The translations under genes and the position numbers were made by a program. The notes beneath the pieces are model-generated. The model saw nothing but the letters and a program-made list of their open reading frames with translations, made no database searches and was not told the DNA's origin. A DNA stretch of 64,000 nucleotides from Acetobacteraceae bacterium. Lineage in GTDB: Bacteria > Pseudomonadota > Alphaproteobacteria > Acetobacterales > Acetobacteraceae. Each line of letters opens with the position of its first letter. Position 1 is the stretch's first letter. Below are positions 8,936-17,649 of the stretch, piece after piece. The stretch is from contig JAMXLO010000122.1 of assembly GCA_024280945.1 (NCBI GenBank), positions 157,923 to 221,922 on the forward strand, in the 5' to 3' direction.

Positions 8936-9606
8936 CCGCCAGGAGGTGGGCGGAGGCCGCCAGCTGGGATCTTTGCCTCAGGCGGATCGATGTAGAGGGG
9001 CTGAGCGGGCAGCGGGCGCAGGTCCCCAGCAGAACGCCGCATCGCGACCATGGCAATGTGGCGTGCCATCGGCAGGCGGGCATCAGTCAGCATCACGTCG
9101 AAATCGCGAGCGGCCAGCCTCGCGGCGACCGGCGCGGCGGCATCGCCGGCCAGCGCGATCTTGCCCTCGGGCACCGGGAGCGCGTCGAGCAGCTCCGCGG
9201 AAAAGTGACCATCCCACTCCAGGAAGACGCGGCCGCGCCGGCTGTCGATCGCTACCCACAGCCGACGCTCGCCCAGGTGCGGAAGCGAGTCGGCCAGCGT
9301 CTCGCCTACCGTCACCCCAACCACAGGGACGCCGGCGGCGAGCGCGAGCCCGTGCGCGAGCGCAAGCCCGGCGCGAATGCCGGTGAAGCTCCCTGGTCCG
9401 ACGGTCACCGCCACAAGGTCGAGGGACGTGGCAGCAGTTCCGGCCTCTGTTAGAACATCGCGCGCCATGACCGGTAGCAGTGCAGCGTGTCCCTGGCGCG
9501 CCTCAACCTGACGGAGCGCCGCGACGTCGCCGCTGACCACCACCGCGGCGGCGCACCGCACGAGGGCTGAATCGAGCGCAAGGACACGCACGCGGCGACC
9601 GAGCAT
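8932..9606 (-). CDS. tsaB: tRNA threonylcarbamoyladenosine biosynthesis protein TsaB
   Basis: A 224-residue ASKHA-fold protein, partner of TsaD/TsaE in making t6A37 of ANN-decoding tRNAs. It starts with VLALDSALVRCAAAVV, has the hallmark VAVTVGPGSFTGIRAGLALA, then WVAIDSRRGRVFLEW and a C-terminal LPAQPLYIDPPEAK. Length fits the family. It overlaps rimI by four bases and follows the rutE-like gene by six bases on the same strand. Confidence 0.93.
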   Translation of the reverse strand: MLGRRVRVLALDSALVRCAAAVVVSGDVAALRQVEARQGHAALLPVMARDVLTEAGTAATSLDLVAVTVGPGSFTGIRAGLALAHGLALAAGVPVVGVTVGETLADSLPHLGERRLWVAIDSRRGRVFLEWDGHFSAELLDALPVPEGKIALAGDAAAPVAARLAARDFDVMLTDARLPMARHIAMVAMRRSAGDLRPLPAQPLYIDPPEAKIPAGGLRPPPGG

Positions 9607-9612
9607 GCATGC

Positions 9613-10200
9613 CTAGAGCAGCATGCACGCGTCCTCGAAATCCAGGCGTGGGGAGCGCGGGAAAAGGCCTGCGGGATCCCCATGGCCGATATTGCAAAGG
9701 AAATTCGACCGCCAGCCGCGATCCGCCAGGAACAGGTCGTCAACCATGGCGTTGTCGAACCCCGACATTGGTCCAGTGTCGAGACCCAGGGCACGTGCTG
9801 CCAGGATCAGATAAGCGCCCTGCAGCGTGCCGTTGCGAAATGCGGTGGTCGCGGCGAGTGAATCGTTGTTGGTGAACCACGACATCGCATCCGTATTGTG
9901 CGGGAACAGCTTCGGCAGCTTCTCGTAGAACCTCGGATCATACGCGACGATCGCGGTCACCGGCGCGGCCAGCGTCTTCTCCAGGTTCCCGCCCGACAGC
10001 GCTGGCGCGAGCTTCTCCTTTGCGTATCTGGTGCGCAGAAACAGGAACCGAGCCGGCGAGGAGTTTGCCGAGGTCGGCCCCTGCTTCAGCAGCGCGTGCA
10101 GCGCCCGCAGCTCGTCATCGGTGACCGGCTGGTCGCTGAACTTGTTGTGGGTTCGGGCCTGGCGGAACAGCAGATCGAGCGCGTAGGCGTCGAGCGGCAT
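9613..10200 (-). CDS. Nitroreductase-family protein, malonic semialdehyde reductase (RutE/YdfG-group) type
   Basis: A 195-residue FMN-dependent reductase. It closely follows RutE-type sequences across its length: [85 protein letters not shown] and [12 protein letters not shown]. RutE reduces malonic semialdehyde to 3-hydroxypropionate in pyrimidine breakdown, but no other rut genes are here, so the native substrate may be another aldehyde or nitro compound. It sits in a minus-strand run between nfuA and tsaB. Confidence 0.82.
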   Translation of the reverse strand: MPLDAYALDLLFRQARTHNKFSDQPVTDDELRALHALLKQGPTSANSSPARFLFLRTRYAKEKLAPALSGGNLEKTLAAPVTAIVAYDPRFYEKLPKLFPHNTDAMSWFTNNDSLAATTAFRNGTLQGAYLILAARALGLDTGPMSGFDNAMVDDLFLADRGWRSNFLCNIGHGDPAGLFPRSPRLDFEDACMLL

Positions 10201-10203
10201 GTA

Positions 10204-10764
10204 TCAGAAGTCGACCTGCTCGACCGCGACGACCTCCGGCACGAAATGCCGCAGCATGTTTTCGATGCCATGCTTCAGCGTGGCGGTTGAGGACGGACAG
10301 CCGGAGCAGGCGCCCTGCATATGCAGCCGGACAACCCCCTCGCGATAGCCGCGGAACACGATGTCGCCGCCGTCGCCTGCCACTGCCGGACGCACCCTTG
10401 TGTCCAGCAGCTCCTTGATCTGGGCGACGATCTCTGCATCCTCGGGCGCGGTCTCCTCGGCCAGGTCCTCGCCACTGTCACCCTCGATCACCGGGCGACC
10501 GGCGACGAAATGGTCCATGATCGCCGCCAATACCTGCGGCTTCAGCGCCTGCCACGGGGTCTCCTCGGTCTTTGTGACCGTGATGAAGTCGCCGCCGAGG
10601 AACACGCGCGCGACGCCGGGCAGGTCGAACAGGGCCATCGCCAGCGGACTGCGTTCCGCCGAGACGGGCGAGGCAAAATCGGCGGTGCCCGTTCCCATCA
10701 CGTAGCGGCCCGGCAGGAACTTCAGGGTGGCGGGATTGGGCGTGCCCTCGGTTTCGATGAACAT
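10204..10764 (-). CDS. nfuA: NifU-family Fe-S cluster scaffold/carrier (NfuA-like)
   Basis: A 186-residue two-domain protein. The N-terminal Nfu_N domain begins MFIETEGTPNPATLKFLPG and is followed by the NifU C-terminal domain with GDGGDIVFRGYREGVVRLHM and the cluster-binding ACSGCPSS (CxxC). It accepts and delivers 4Fe-4S clusters to target proteins. The start is placed at 10764 because homologues begin with MFIxTExTPNP; a longer open frame adds seven residues. Only three bases separate it from the reductase gene downstream. Confidence 0.92.
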   Translation of the reverse strand: MFIETEGTPNPATLKFLPGRYVMGTGTADFASPVSAERSPLAMALFDLPGVARVFLGGDFITVTKTEETPWQALKPQVLAAIMDHFVAGRPVIEGDSGEDLAEETAPEDAEIVAQIKELLDTRVRPAVAGDGGDIVFRGYREGVVRLHMQGACSGCPSSTATLKHGIENMLRHFVPEVVAVEQVDF

Positions 10765-10861
10765 GTCGCTGGCCTCGTCGTGCAACGGGAAACCGGACCT
10801 CTGCGGTCCGGTCGCTGCGCCTTACATCGGCGGAAACCCTGGTGATGACAAGGGGCGGCGA

Positions 10862-11677
10862 TCAGTCAGCAGCCGCCGAAATGCCGTTCATGCGCCCGTC
10901 CGCAACATAGGCCTGCACCGCCGCGGCGAAGTCCTCGAAGATGCGCCGTGAGACGATGTCTGTCCGCCAGTCGTTCTCGGGGTGCCATTGCACGCCGACA
11001 GCGAATCCGGGGACCGGGCCAGCGGCCGTGGCAAGTACCTGTACTGCCTCGATCGTGCCATCCGGTGCCACACCTTCGGCACGCAAGCCGGGGGCCAGTT
11101 TGTTCACACCCTGGTTGTGCAGCGAGTTGACTGCGATTTCGGTGGTCCCCGCGAGCCGGTGCAGCCAGCCACCCGGTGTGACGCGAATCGCGTGTGCCTT
11201 GCCGATCCGCACCTCGCGGGACGCGACCATAGGCGAGGAGTGGTCGATCCGATCCGGCAGATCCTGGAGCCGCTGGTGCAGCGACCCTCCCATGGCCACG
11301 TTCAACTCCTGGAAGCCGCGGCAGATCGCCAGCACCGGCACCCCACGCGCCACCGCGGCGCGGATAAGCGGCAGCGTCGTGCTGTCCCGCGCCATATCCT
11401 CCCACGTCCCCTCGGCGTGAGGAGGACCGTCATAGTAACTGGGATGCACGTTCGATCGGCTGCCGGTAAGTATGATTCCGTCCAGGCGTTCCAGCAGCGT
11501 CTCGATATCCGCGGTTGGGCCGTTGGCCGGGACCAAAACCGGGACGCCGTGCAGCAGTTGATCGGTCGTTTCGACATAGGTGTTGGAGGCGGCATGGTTC
11601 GGCATGCCGAAAATACCGAACTGCTTGGTGCAGCAACTGATGCCGATAAGCGGCTTGACGACCCGGGTGGACCTCAT
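10862..11677 (-). CDS. Class I glutamine-amidotransferase-like hydrolase (peptidase C26, PuuD-like)
   Basis: A 271-residue cytosolic hydrolase of the gamma-glutamyl-gamma-aminobutyrate hydrolase family. It begins KPLIGISCC and holds GIILTGSRSNVHPSYY, the nucleophile elbow PVLAICRGFQELNVAMGGSL (Cys), VNSLHNQGVNKLAPGL and the catalytic His/Glu in VGVQWHPEND. Such enzymes cleave gamma-glutamyl amides, for example in putrescine breakdown. No other puu gene is nearby, so the substrate is open. The start MRSTRVVKPL (11677) is preferred over a 25-residue N-terminal extension that is not family-like. Confidence 0.85.
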   Translation of the reverse strand: MRSTRVVKPLIGISCCTKQFGIFGMPNHAASNTYVETTDQLLHGVPVLVPANGPTADIETLLERLDGIILTGSRSNVHPSYYDGPPHAEGTWEDMARDSTTLPLIRAAVARGVPVLAICRGFQELNVAMGGSLHQRLQDLPDRIDHSSPMVASREVRIGKAHAIRVTPGGWLHRLAGTTEIAVNSLHNQGVNKLAPGLRAEGVAPDGTIEAVQVLATAAGPVPGFAVGVQWHPENDWRTDIVSRRIFEDFAAAVQAYVADGRMNGISAAAD

Positions 11678-11765
11678 CGAGAGAGAATAATCGGCGATCC
11701 TTGCGGCAAAATGAAGACGGTTTTTGCCATGGCGGGCATGAAAGGACCGCAATGTACGCCGGTGT

Positions 11766-12410
11766 TTACCCGTTGGCCCCGGGCTGGAAAATGCGAGGAT
11801 CTATGAACTGAAACAACTTCTGGTCGAACTGGCCGCCCAGTTCCACGTTATAGAGCGTCACGGTCGTCTGCTGGCGCTGGGCATCGATGACAGTCCACTG
11901 CCGGAGCGTCAGCGGATTGTCCGCGAAAATCAGCGTAAGCGTGCCGTCGCCTGGCGAGGCAGTGCGGATGAGGCTTAGCTGGATCTGGCCCGGCTGATGC
12001 TGCATGCCGATAACCGTCACATCGCCACCGAGTTGGACGTGGTCGGCCAACAAGATGCCCAATGGTGTCTGACCGATCGGGATATTGGTGGTCTGGTTGA
12101 GCGATTTGTCATGAAAGACGACCAAGCCATGGCCAGCCACCAGCAGCAGTGGACTTGGTGGGTCGTACTGGAAACGCATGCGGCCCGGCCGGTCCAGCCA
12201 CACGGTGCCCTGCGTGATCGCCCCGTTTGGCGCAACTTGCAGAAAGTGGGCCTTCATTGTCCGCAACCCATCAAGGTACGCCGCGATCCTGGCCATATCG
12301 GCGCGGTCCTGCGGCGTCGGTTCGAACCGGGGCTGCGCCTGCGTGATCGCCGGGCAGGCGACTAGGCCGGCGCAAAGGCCAAGCAGGGTGCGTCGCTTCA
12401 TTCGCGTCAT
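11766..12410 (-). CDS. lolA: LolA-type periplasmic lipoprotein carrier
   Basis: A 214-residue exported protein. The leader MTRMKRRTLLGLCAGLVACP ends before AQPRF; the paired arginines hint at, but do not prove, Tat export. The mature part shows the LolA pattern: IAAYLDGLRTMKAHFLQVAP, GTVWLDRPGRMRFQYDPPSP, LLLVAGHGLVVFHDKSLNQT and LGILLADHV. LolA ferries lipoproteins from the inner to the outer membrane. A much longer open frame runs upstream to 12803 but lacks any signal peptide, so the start is set at 12410 (12401 is equally possible). It diverges from the LuxR-type regulator. Confidence 0.85.
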   Translation of the reverse strand: MTRMKRRTLLGLCAGLVACPAITQAQPRFEPTPQDRADMARIAAYLDGLRTMKAHFLQVAPNGAITQGTVWLDRPGRMRFQYDPPSPLLLVAGHGLVVFHDKSLNQTTNIPIGQTPLGILLADHVQLGGDVTVIGMQHQPGQIQLSLIRTASPGDGTLTLIFADNPLTLRQWTVIDAQRQQTTVTLYNVELGGQFDQKLFQFIDPRIFQPGANG

Positions 12411-12557
12411 GTGGCGCCGTTCAGCGCGGTTTGCAAATTGCCCGTGTGACGGCTGCCACTGACGCCGCCGTCCGACGGTGACAACATAATTTTGTAGCAA
12501 TACGTCAGTTATTAGGACGGCACCAACCTCCGGACGCATTGAGCGGAGAACGCAAAA

Positions 12558-13301
12558 GTGGATGGTCTGGCTCACATTGCGCCGCTCGGCCGCGAGGTCA
12601 ATGCGGACGACAGCATTTGCCCCGGCGACCCAAACGAGGCGATTCGCATCGGGTTGATCGATGCTCTTGCGTTGACCCGAGATTGCCTGACCCTGGCGTT
12701 CGCCTCGGCGTTTCCCGGTGTACTCATGGTGCCATTCGCGACACCCGAGGAATGCATCGGCGCGATCGTCGCAGGGGTTGACGTCATCCTTTACCATGCG
12801 CACGAAGACCTGGCACCGGGCACGTCCGTCCTGCGAGCCGTGAAGCTACTTTGCGCGGCACTCCCGCATATTCCGGTTGCAGTGCTTTCGAGTCATGCAT
12901 GCGCGGTTGAGCCACGTAATCTCCGTGCCGCCTTGGCTGCAGGCGCCCGAGGGTTCATCCCGAGCACGAGCACGAACATTCAGCTTGCCACCGCAGCGAT
13001 TCGGCTGGTCAGGCAGGGCGGCAGCTTTGCACCGTTCGATCTCATGACCAGCGATAAGCGCGCTCGCAAGGAATCCGAGGATAGCGAGGAGTCCAAGCAA
13101 CTGACCCCACGGGAGAACGAGGTGCTGTCACGTCTGCAACGGGGTCAGCCAAACAAGATCATCGCCTACGAACTCACCCTGACGGAAAGCACCGTCAAGG
13201 TGCACATCCGCAACATCATGCGGAAGATGGGAGCCACCAACCGCACCGAAGCCGTCTATAAGTCGCAGCAGCTCTGGCGCGACGCAGGCTTCCAACCCTG
13301 A
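12558..13301 (+). CDS. LuxR/NarL-type regulator with a degenerate receiver domain
   Basis: A 247-residue DNA-binding regulator. Residues about 28-160 have the layout of a response-regulator receiver (IRIGLIDALALTRDCLTLAF, PVAVLSSHACAVEP, AALAAGARGFIPST) but the beta3 strand reads VDVILYHAHEDL: the phosphoacceptor Asp is replaced by His. Residues about 180-240 are a GerE/LuxR helix-turn-helix (LTPRENEVLSRLQRGQPNKI, STVKVHIRNIMRKM). The start is GTG with GGAG nine bases upstream. No histidine kinase is adjacent. Control by something other than phosphorylation is inferred. Confidence 0.82.
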   Translation: MDGLAHIAPLGREVNADDSICPGDPNEAIRIGLIDALALTRDCLTLAFASAFPGVLMVPFATPEECIGAIVAGVDVILYHAHEDLAPGTSVLRAVKLLCAALPHIPVAVLSSHACAVEPRNLRAALAAGARGFIPSTSTNIQLATAAIRLVRQGGSFAPFDLMTSDKRARKESEDSEESKQLTPRENEVLSRLQRGQPNKIIAYELTLTESTVKVHIRNIMRKMGATNRTEAVYKSQQLWRDAGFQP

Positions 13302-13309
13302 CGGCGCGA

Positions 13310-15409
13310 TCAATCCCCTACTTCGATCACCGCATCCACCGCGAATGCGCCTTGTCCCTCGGGCATGGCAAAGACCGGGTTGAGGTCGATCGACTGCAGA
13401 CGCGGACCCGCAGCCGCGGCGAATGCGGACAACCGCGCGAGAGTGTGGGCGAGCGCCTTGATGTCCACCTTCGGTCGCCCGCGTGCGCCTAGCAACAGCG
13501 GTGCGCCCTTGATCGAGCGGATCATCTGCTCGGCAACGTCATCGCCGAACGGACAACGGCGGAACACGACGTCTTTCATCACTTCGACGAAAATGCCGCC
13601 AAGGCCGAACATCGCAATCGGTCCGAACACCGGATCGCGGTGAATACCGAGGATGCACTCCACGCCGCCCTGCAGCTGCTTGGCCACCAGCACGCCTTCG
13701 ATGCGCGCCTGCGGGGCCGCGCGTTTCGCGCGGGCAATCAGCAGGTCGTAGCCGTCGCGCACCGCGGCACGATCCGCGACATTCAGCAGCACGCCACCGA
13801 TTTCCGACTTGTGCGTGATGTCCGGCGACAGGATTTTCATCACGACGGGGAAGCCGAAATGGTCAGCCGCCCCCACTGCGGCATCCGCGCTGTCGCAGGC
13901 CTGTTCGGGCGCCGACTGGATCCCAGCCGCGGCCAACAGGCGCTTGGCCTCTGCCTCGCTGGGTGTCACGTCTGGCAGGGAGAAATTCGGCACGTTCGGC
14001 GGAGGCGCGGCGGTCGGTGCTGCGAAGGCGGCCCCAAAGCGGCCCATCGCCGCGATCGCGGTGACGGCACGCGTGGGGTCTTCATGGACGCACCAACCGT
14101 CGACTTCCAGTTCAGCGCGGCGCTCATCGGTGGTGATCACCGACAGCACGTAGAGCCGGTCCGGATAGGCTTCGCGCACCTTATTGATCTGTTCCCGGAT
14201 ACCCGGCCAGCGTCGTGACGATGCCGTCATGCTGAAGAAGCCGAGGACCGACGCATAGCCGCCTTGCTTCACCATCGCCTCGGTGAAGGTGTGGATCAGC
14301 GTGACGTCATTGCTGACCTGCGCGGTCGCATCCACCGGGTTGCGTGGCGCGCAGAACGGCACCAGGTCGCGCAGCATCTTCTGGGTCTGCGTCGGCATCT
14401 CCGGCATCGGCAGACCGACGGCATCGGCAACGTCGCTCATCAGCACCCCGGCGCCACCCGAGACGGTGATCACGCCCAGCGTGTTGCGCGCCGGATAGAT
14501 TTTGCGGGTGGCGGTATGCGCGATGTCCAGCATCTCTTCGGAGTTGCGCGCGCGCACCACGCCGAATTCGTTCATTACCGCCTCGGTCACCGCATCGTCG
14601 CCAGCGATAGAGGCAGTGTGTGACTTCGCCGCCTTGGTGCCCAGTTCGCTGCGGCCGACCTTCTGCATGATGATCGGCTTCTTCGCCGCACGCGCTGCCT
14701 CGAACGCGGCGATCAGGCCAGGCGCTTCGCGGATACCCTCGGCATAGACCGCGATCACGTCCACTTCGGGATTTTCCGCCAGCCAGCCGATGCATTCGCC
14801 AACCGTCACGTCGGCCTCGTTGCCGGTCATGATGCAGAGCGAGGCGCCGATGCCGCGGTTGCGTGCCAGCGTGTAGAGATGCGTGCCATAGGCGCCCGAC
14901 TGCGACGCGATGCCGATGCGTCCAGGCACCGGCCAACCGCTGTCGAACGACGATGAAAACGTGGCGTAGTAGGCGGTGCGCGCGTCGAATACGCCGAGAC
15001 AGTTCGGGCCGAGAATGCGCATGCCGTGCTTGCGCGCGACTGCGACCATGCGGTGCTGCGCCGCCTCGCCGGCCTCGTCCATTTCCGCGAAACCGGCGGT
15101 GAACATGACCGCCGCCTTCACGCCGCGTTCGGCAAGTTCGGTGATCGAGTTCTCGGCGATCTCGGCGGCGATGGCGACTATGGCGACATCCGGGGTTTCC
15201 GGCAGTGCGGCGACCGATGGATACGCCTTCAGGCCCTGCACTTCGGAACGATTCGGGTTGATCGGATAGAGCGCGCCCTGAAATCCCTGGGCTTTCATGT
15301 AGGCCAGTGGCCGGCCGCTGATACGAGTAGGATCGCTGGAGGCACCCAGCACGGCGACGGAGCGCGGTGCGAACAGCGGTGTCAGGCTGGCGAATCTGGC
15401 GTCAGGCAT
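13310..15409 (-). CDS. NDP-forming acyl-CoA synthetase (acetate-CoA ligase family)
   Basis: A 699-residue fused alpha-beta enzyme that makes acyl-CoA from acid, CoA and ATP with ADP as product, or runs in reverse. Domain order: CoA-binding (FAPRSVAVLGASSDPTRISG), succinyl-CoA-ligase-like domain with the phospho-His region (KAAKSHTASIAGDDAV), then a C-terminal ATP-grasp_5 domain (about 470-699) with GFPVVMKILSPDITHKSEIG and GGIFVEVMKDVVFR. The start at 15409 (MPDARFASLTPLF) is chosen because upstream sequence in this frame belongs to the cyclase pseudogene. The acid used is unknown. Confidence 0.88.
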   Translation of the reverse strand: MPDARFASLTPLFAPRSVAVLGASSDPTRISGRPLAYMKAQGFQGALYPINPNRSEVQGLKAYPSVAALPETPDVAIVAIAAEIAENSITELAERGVKAAVMFTAGFAEMDEAGEAAQHRMVAVARKHGMRILGPNCLGVFDARTAYYATFSSSFDSGWPVPGRIGIASQSGAYGTHLYTLARNRGIGASLCIMTGNEADVTVGECIGWLAENPEVDVIAVYAEGIREAPGLIAAFEAARAAKKPIIMQKVGRSELGTKAAKSHTASIAGDDAVTEAVMNEFGVVRARNSEEMLDIAHTATRKIYPARNTLGVITVSGGAGVLMSDVADAVGLPMPEMPTQTQKMLRDLVPFCAPRNPVDATAQVSNDVTLIHTFTEAMVKQGGYASVLGFFSMTASSRRWPGIREQINKVREAYPDRLYVLSVITTDERRAELEVDGWCVHEDPTRAVTAIAAMGRFGAAFAAPTAAPPPNVPNFSLPDVTPSEAEAKRLLAAAGIQSAPEQACDSADAAVGAADHFGFPVVMKILSPDITHKSEIGGVLLNVADRAAVRDGYDLLIARAKRAAPQARIEGVLVAKQLQGGVECILGIHRDPVFGPIAMFGLGGIFVEVMKDVVFRRCPFGDDVAEQMIRSIKGAPLLLGARGRPKVDIKALAHTLARLSAFAAAAGPRLQSIDLNPVFAMPEGQGAFAVDAVIEVGD

Positions 15410-15539
15410 GATTTCAGACGTTCCCCGATGATGGTCGTCGCATGCAGTGTGACGCCGCAGTGACGGGGGGGCAAGCCAAGCTCGCCCGAACAGCGTCTGA
15501 GTTGCGCCAACCGCACCGGCCGTCATCGGTGCGATTGCG

Positions 15540-16102
15540 TGGTTGTCGGGCTTCGGCACAAATTTCTCGACCGGACGGGCGACGTTCTTCAGATCGATGG
15601 TCCAAGCATTTCGAACGCGAGATCGAGGCGGCCATGCACATGATCGCGCACCGACCGCGAAACACGGATGCCCCAGAGAGGCACTCGGCTTGCAGTCGCG
15701 CCGCGACACTCACCGCATGGCCATGCAGATCGGTCCCCTCGGGGATGGTGTCACCGATATCAATGCCGACGCGAAAACAGCTGGGCCGACGCGAAAACAG
15801 CTGGCTCGATCAGCAGGCTGCTCTCCGTCTTGAGTCGAAACCTGCTGCTGCACCCTCACAGCGCAGCTCGCTGCGCCGTCGATGCTGTCGAATGCGATCA
15901 GCAGCGAGTCGCCGCCAGGTCTGCACAACCTGCCGCCATGCTGGTGGATTGCCGGTTCGATCAGGTCCCGGCGGAGGCCACGCAGTCGCTCGAGGGTGCC
16001 CGCGTGGTCAAGACCGATCAGACGGCTATAGCCGACCATGTCGGCGAACCGCGCGGCGATCAGTCTCCCTCTCCCGGCATCCGATGTCGTTGTCGTTGAC
16101 AC
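15540..16102 (-). pseudogene. Broken class III adenylate/guanylate cyclase (catalytic domain)
   Basis: The first frame (from 16102) carries RFADMVGYSRLIGLDHAGTL, EPAIHQHGGRL and GGDSLLIAFDSIDGA, the start of a class III cyclase domain with both metal-binding aspartates. A 20-bp tandem duplication (15765-15804) shifts the frame; with one copy removed the peptide continues ASCFRVGIDIGDTIPEG, AVSVAARLQAEC. A further shift near 15671-15674 (G run one base short) leads to GIRVSRSVRDHVHGRLDLAF, and a third near 15605 to LKNVARPVEKFV. At least three frameshifts and no downstream effector domain make this non-functional. Usual relatives carry C-terminal TPR or membrane regions, absent here. Confidence 0.85.
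15765..15804. repeat. 20-bp perfect tandem duplication inside the cyclase gene
   Basis: Two identical 20-base units occupy 15765-15784 and 15785-15804 (each begins gccgacgcgaaaac and ends agctgg). Twenty is not a multiple of three, so the duplication throws the cyclase reading frame; deleting one copy restores FRVGIDIGDT. This is a likely inactivating slippage event. Confidence 0.95.
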
Positions 16103-16161
16103 GAGGAGGGTTCCCCGCGAGGGGGAGCTTACGACCGCGAGTAGCTACCGGCGAGGGATTG

Positions 16162-17310
16162 CTACAGCTGCGACTCCGGTGAGACCACCATGCAGCTTGT
16201 GCGCCCATGCGCGAGACGCTCGCAGGCCTGCACCGCCGATTCGCGCGACAGTCCCGTCATGCGCGCCCGGTACAACATTGCGCGCCCCTGACGGACGCCC
16301 GACACCGAGGTGTGCGCAACAGCGAGTTCGCTGCGCGCGCGCTCACGTGCGGTAACAAGGGCGGTGTGCGCCATGGTCTCGCTGGAATAGGCGCCGACCT
16401 GGATCGCCCAGTTGCCATTCGACGATCCGCCGCGATGGGCGGGCACTTCGGCGGCCACCGCCTGCGAGACAATCCTGAAGCCGCCACGCGGCGGGGGTGG
16501 CGGCGGGGCCACCAGCGCGTATTGCTGCGGCTGCGTCGCCGCCGTCCTCGGCGTATCGGGAAGTTGGGCCACCTGGATTTGGCTGCGCGCCGGAACCCGT
16601 CCGCCACCACTGCCACGATTGCTCGCCAGCTGGACTGCACGACCGTAGCGGGGACCCTTCGGGATGTCGATCGGCAGTGCATTCATGGCGTAGTCTTCCG
16701 CCGGCGAGCGGTTGTTCGGATATACGCCGACGATATTGGGGCCGATCATCGCGACGTAGCGCCGCGTCTCGTCCGGCAAGGCCCGGTTGTTGCTCAGGTA
16801 GTCATCCAGCCGTCGCGGCCCGGCATTGTAGGCGGCGAGGAAGCCGGGCGAACCGTAAATATCATACATCTCGCGCAGGTAGGCGGTGCCGGCCAGAATG
16901 TTCTGGTGTGGATCGTAGGGGTCGTCGCTCAGGCTGTAGCGATCACGCAGCTCCTGATAGGTGTCCGGCATCACCTGCATCAGCCCCATGGCTCCGGCGG
17001 GCGAGGTGATCAGCTGGCCATCCAGGTATTCGTTGCCGCCCGACTCGACGCGCATGACGGAGCGAATCCAAACCTCGGGCACATCGAAACGAGTGCTGGC
17101 CTCGCGAATGTAGGGGCCCCACGGGTCTTCCGGTGGGCCAGGGGGCACATAGTTGCTGCGCGCGTGCGCAGCATACCGGGCGGCTTGCTGGGTGGCATTC
17201 GTGCGCGGTCCCTGGCTGGCGCAGGCCGCAAGCAAGGCGAGGAGTGCGAGGGTGCCGATACCGCGCAGCGCGGCGACGCTGGTCAGGATGGAGCGGTTCT
17301 GGCGTGTCAT
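16162..17310 (-). CDS. Lytic transglycosylase lipoprotein with C-terminal SPOR domain
   Basis: A 382-residue peptidoglycan-cleaving enzyme. The leader ends in a lipobox (LALLALLAACASQ). A family-1 SLT domain (about 63-200) holds the catalytic Glu in RVESGGNEYL, then SPAGAMGLMQVMPDTY, DPHQNILAGTAYLREMYDIY and FLAAYNAGPRRL. A proline-rich linker leads to a SPOR domain (about 298-380, NWAIQVGAYSSETMAHTAL ... ARMTGLSRESAVQACERL), which binds denuded glycans at the septum. A role at cell division or with RlpA-like proteins is inferred from the domain pair. Confidence 0.92.
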   Translation of the reverse strand: MTRQNRSILTSVAALRGIGTLALLALLAACASQGPRTNATQQAARYAAHARSNYVPPGPPEDPWGPYIREASTRFDVPEVWIRSVMRVESGGNEYLDGQLITSPAGAMGLMQVMPDTYQELRDRYSLSDDPYDPHQNILAGTAYLREMYDIYGSPGFLAAYNAGPRRLDDYLSNNRALPDETRRYVAMIGPNIVGVYPNNRSPAEDYAMNALPIDIPKGPRYGRAVQLASNRGSGGGRVPARSQIQVAQLPDTPRTAATQPQQYALVAPPPPPPRGGFRIVSQAVAAEVPAHRGGSSNGNWAIQVGAYSSETMAHTALVTARERARSELAVAHTSVSGVRQGRAMLYRARMTGLSRESAVQACERLAHGRTSCMVVSPESQL

Positions 17311-17649
17311 CCCAGGCAGGGCCTCCGTTCGTCGTGGCGCGGCCGAAATAGCCGGAGGGCACGACGGCCGGGCGGCCGCCGCTCAGATAATCGATCAGGA
17401 ATCGAAGCTAAGCCCTTAACCGATATCGCAGTTCGAGGCAAGATCGTCTCGGCCCTTGTCGGCATGCACCGAGCAGATGCAATTCGCACGTTGCATTTTT
17501 GCATCCACGGCAGAGTGATCACCGGCGCGCCGGTGCGTCGCGACGCTTGGCCAGTCTCGGTTACCCGGCGTGGCGATCGCTCCCGGCTGACCCACGCCCA
17601 GCCGAACATACTTGGCCAACCTGTTCGGATCGGCTATCGCCCGGGCTCG
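17311..17649. other. Intergenic region between transglycosylase and exporter genes
   Basis: A 339-bp divergent spacer expected to hold promoters for both flanking genes. Visible structure: a perfect 16-bp palindrome caccggcgcgccggtg (17520-17535) and an imperfect hairpin atgcaa/ttgcat around 17477-17496. No convincing gene or -35/-10 pair was recognised. Confidence 0.5.

Noticed and set aside
17520..17535. 16-bp palindrome as a regulator site for the exporter
   Set aside because: A GC-only core palindrome in GC-rich DNA is weak evidence; no second site or matching regulator was seen.
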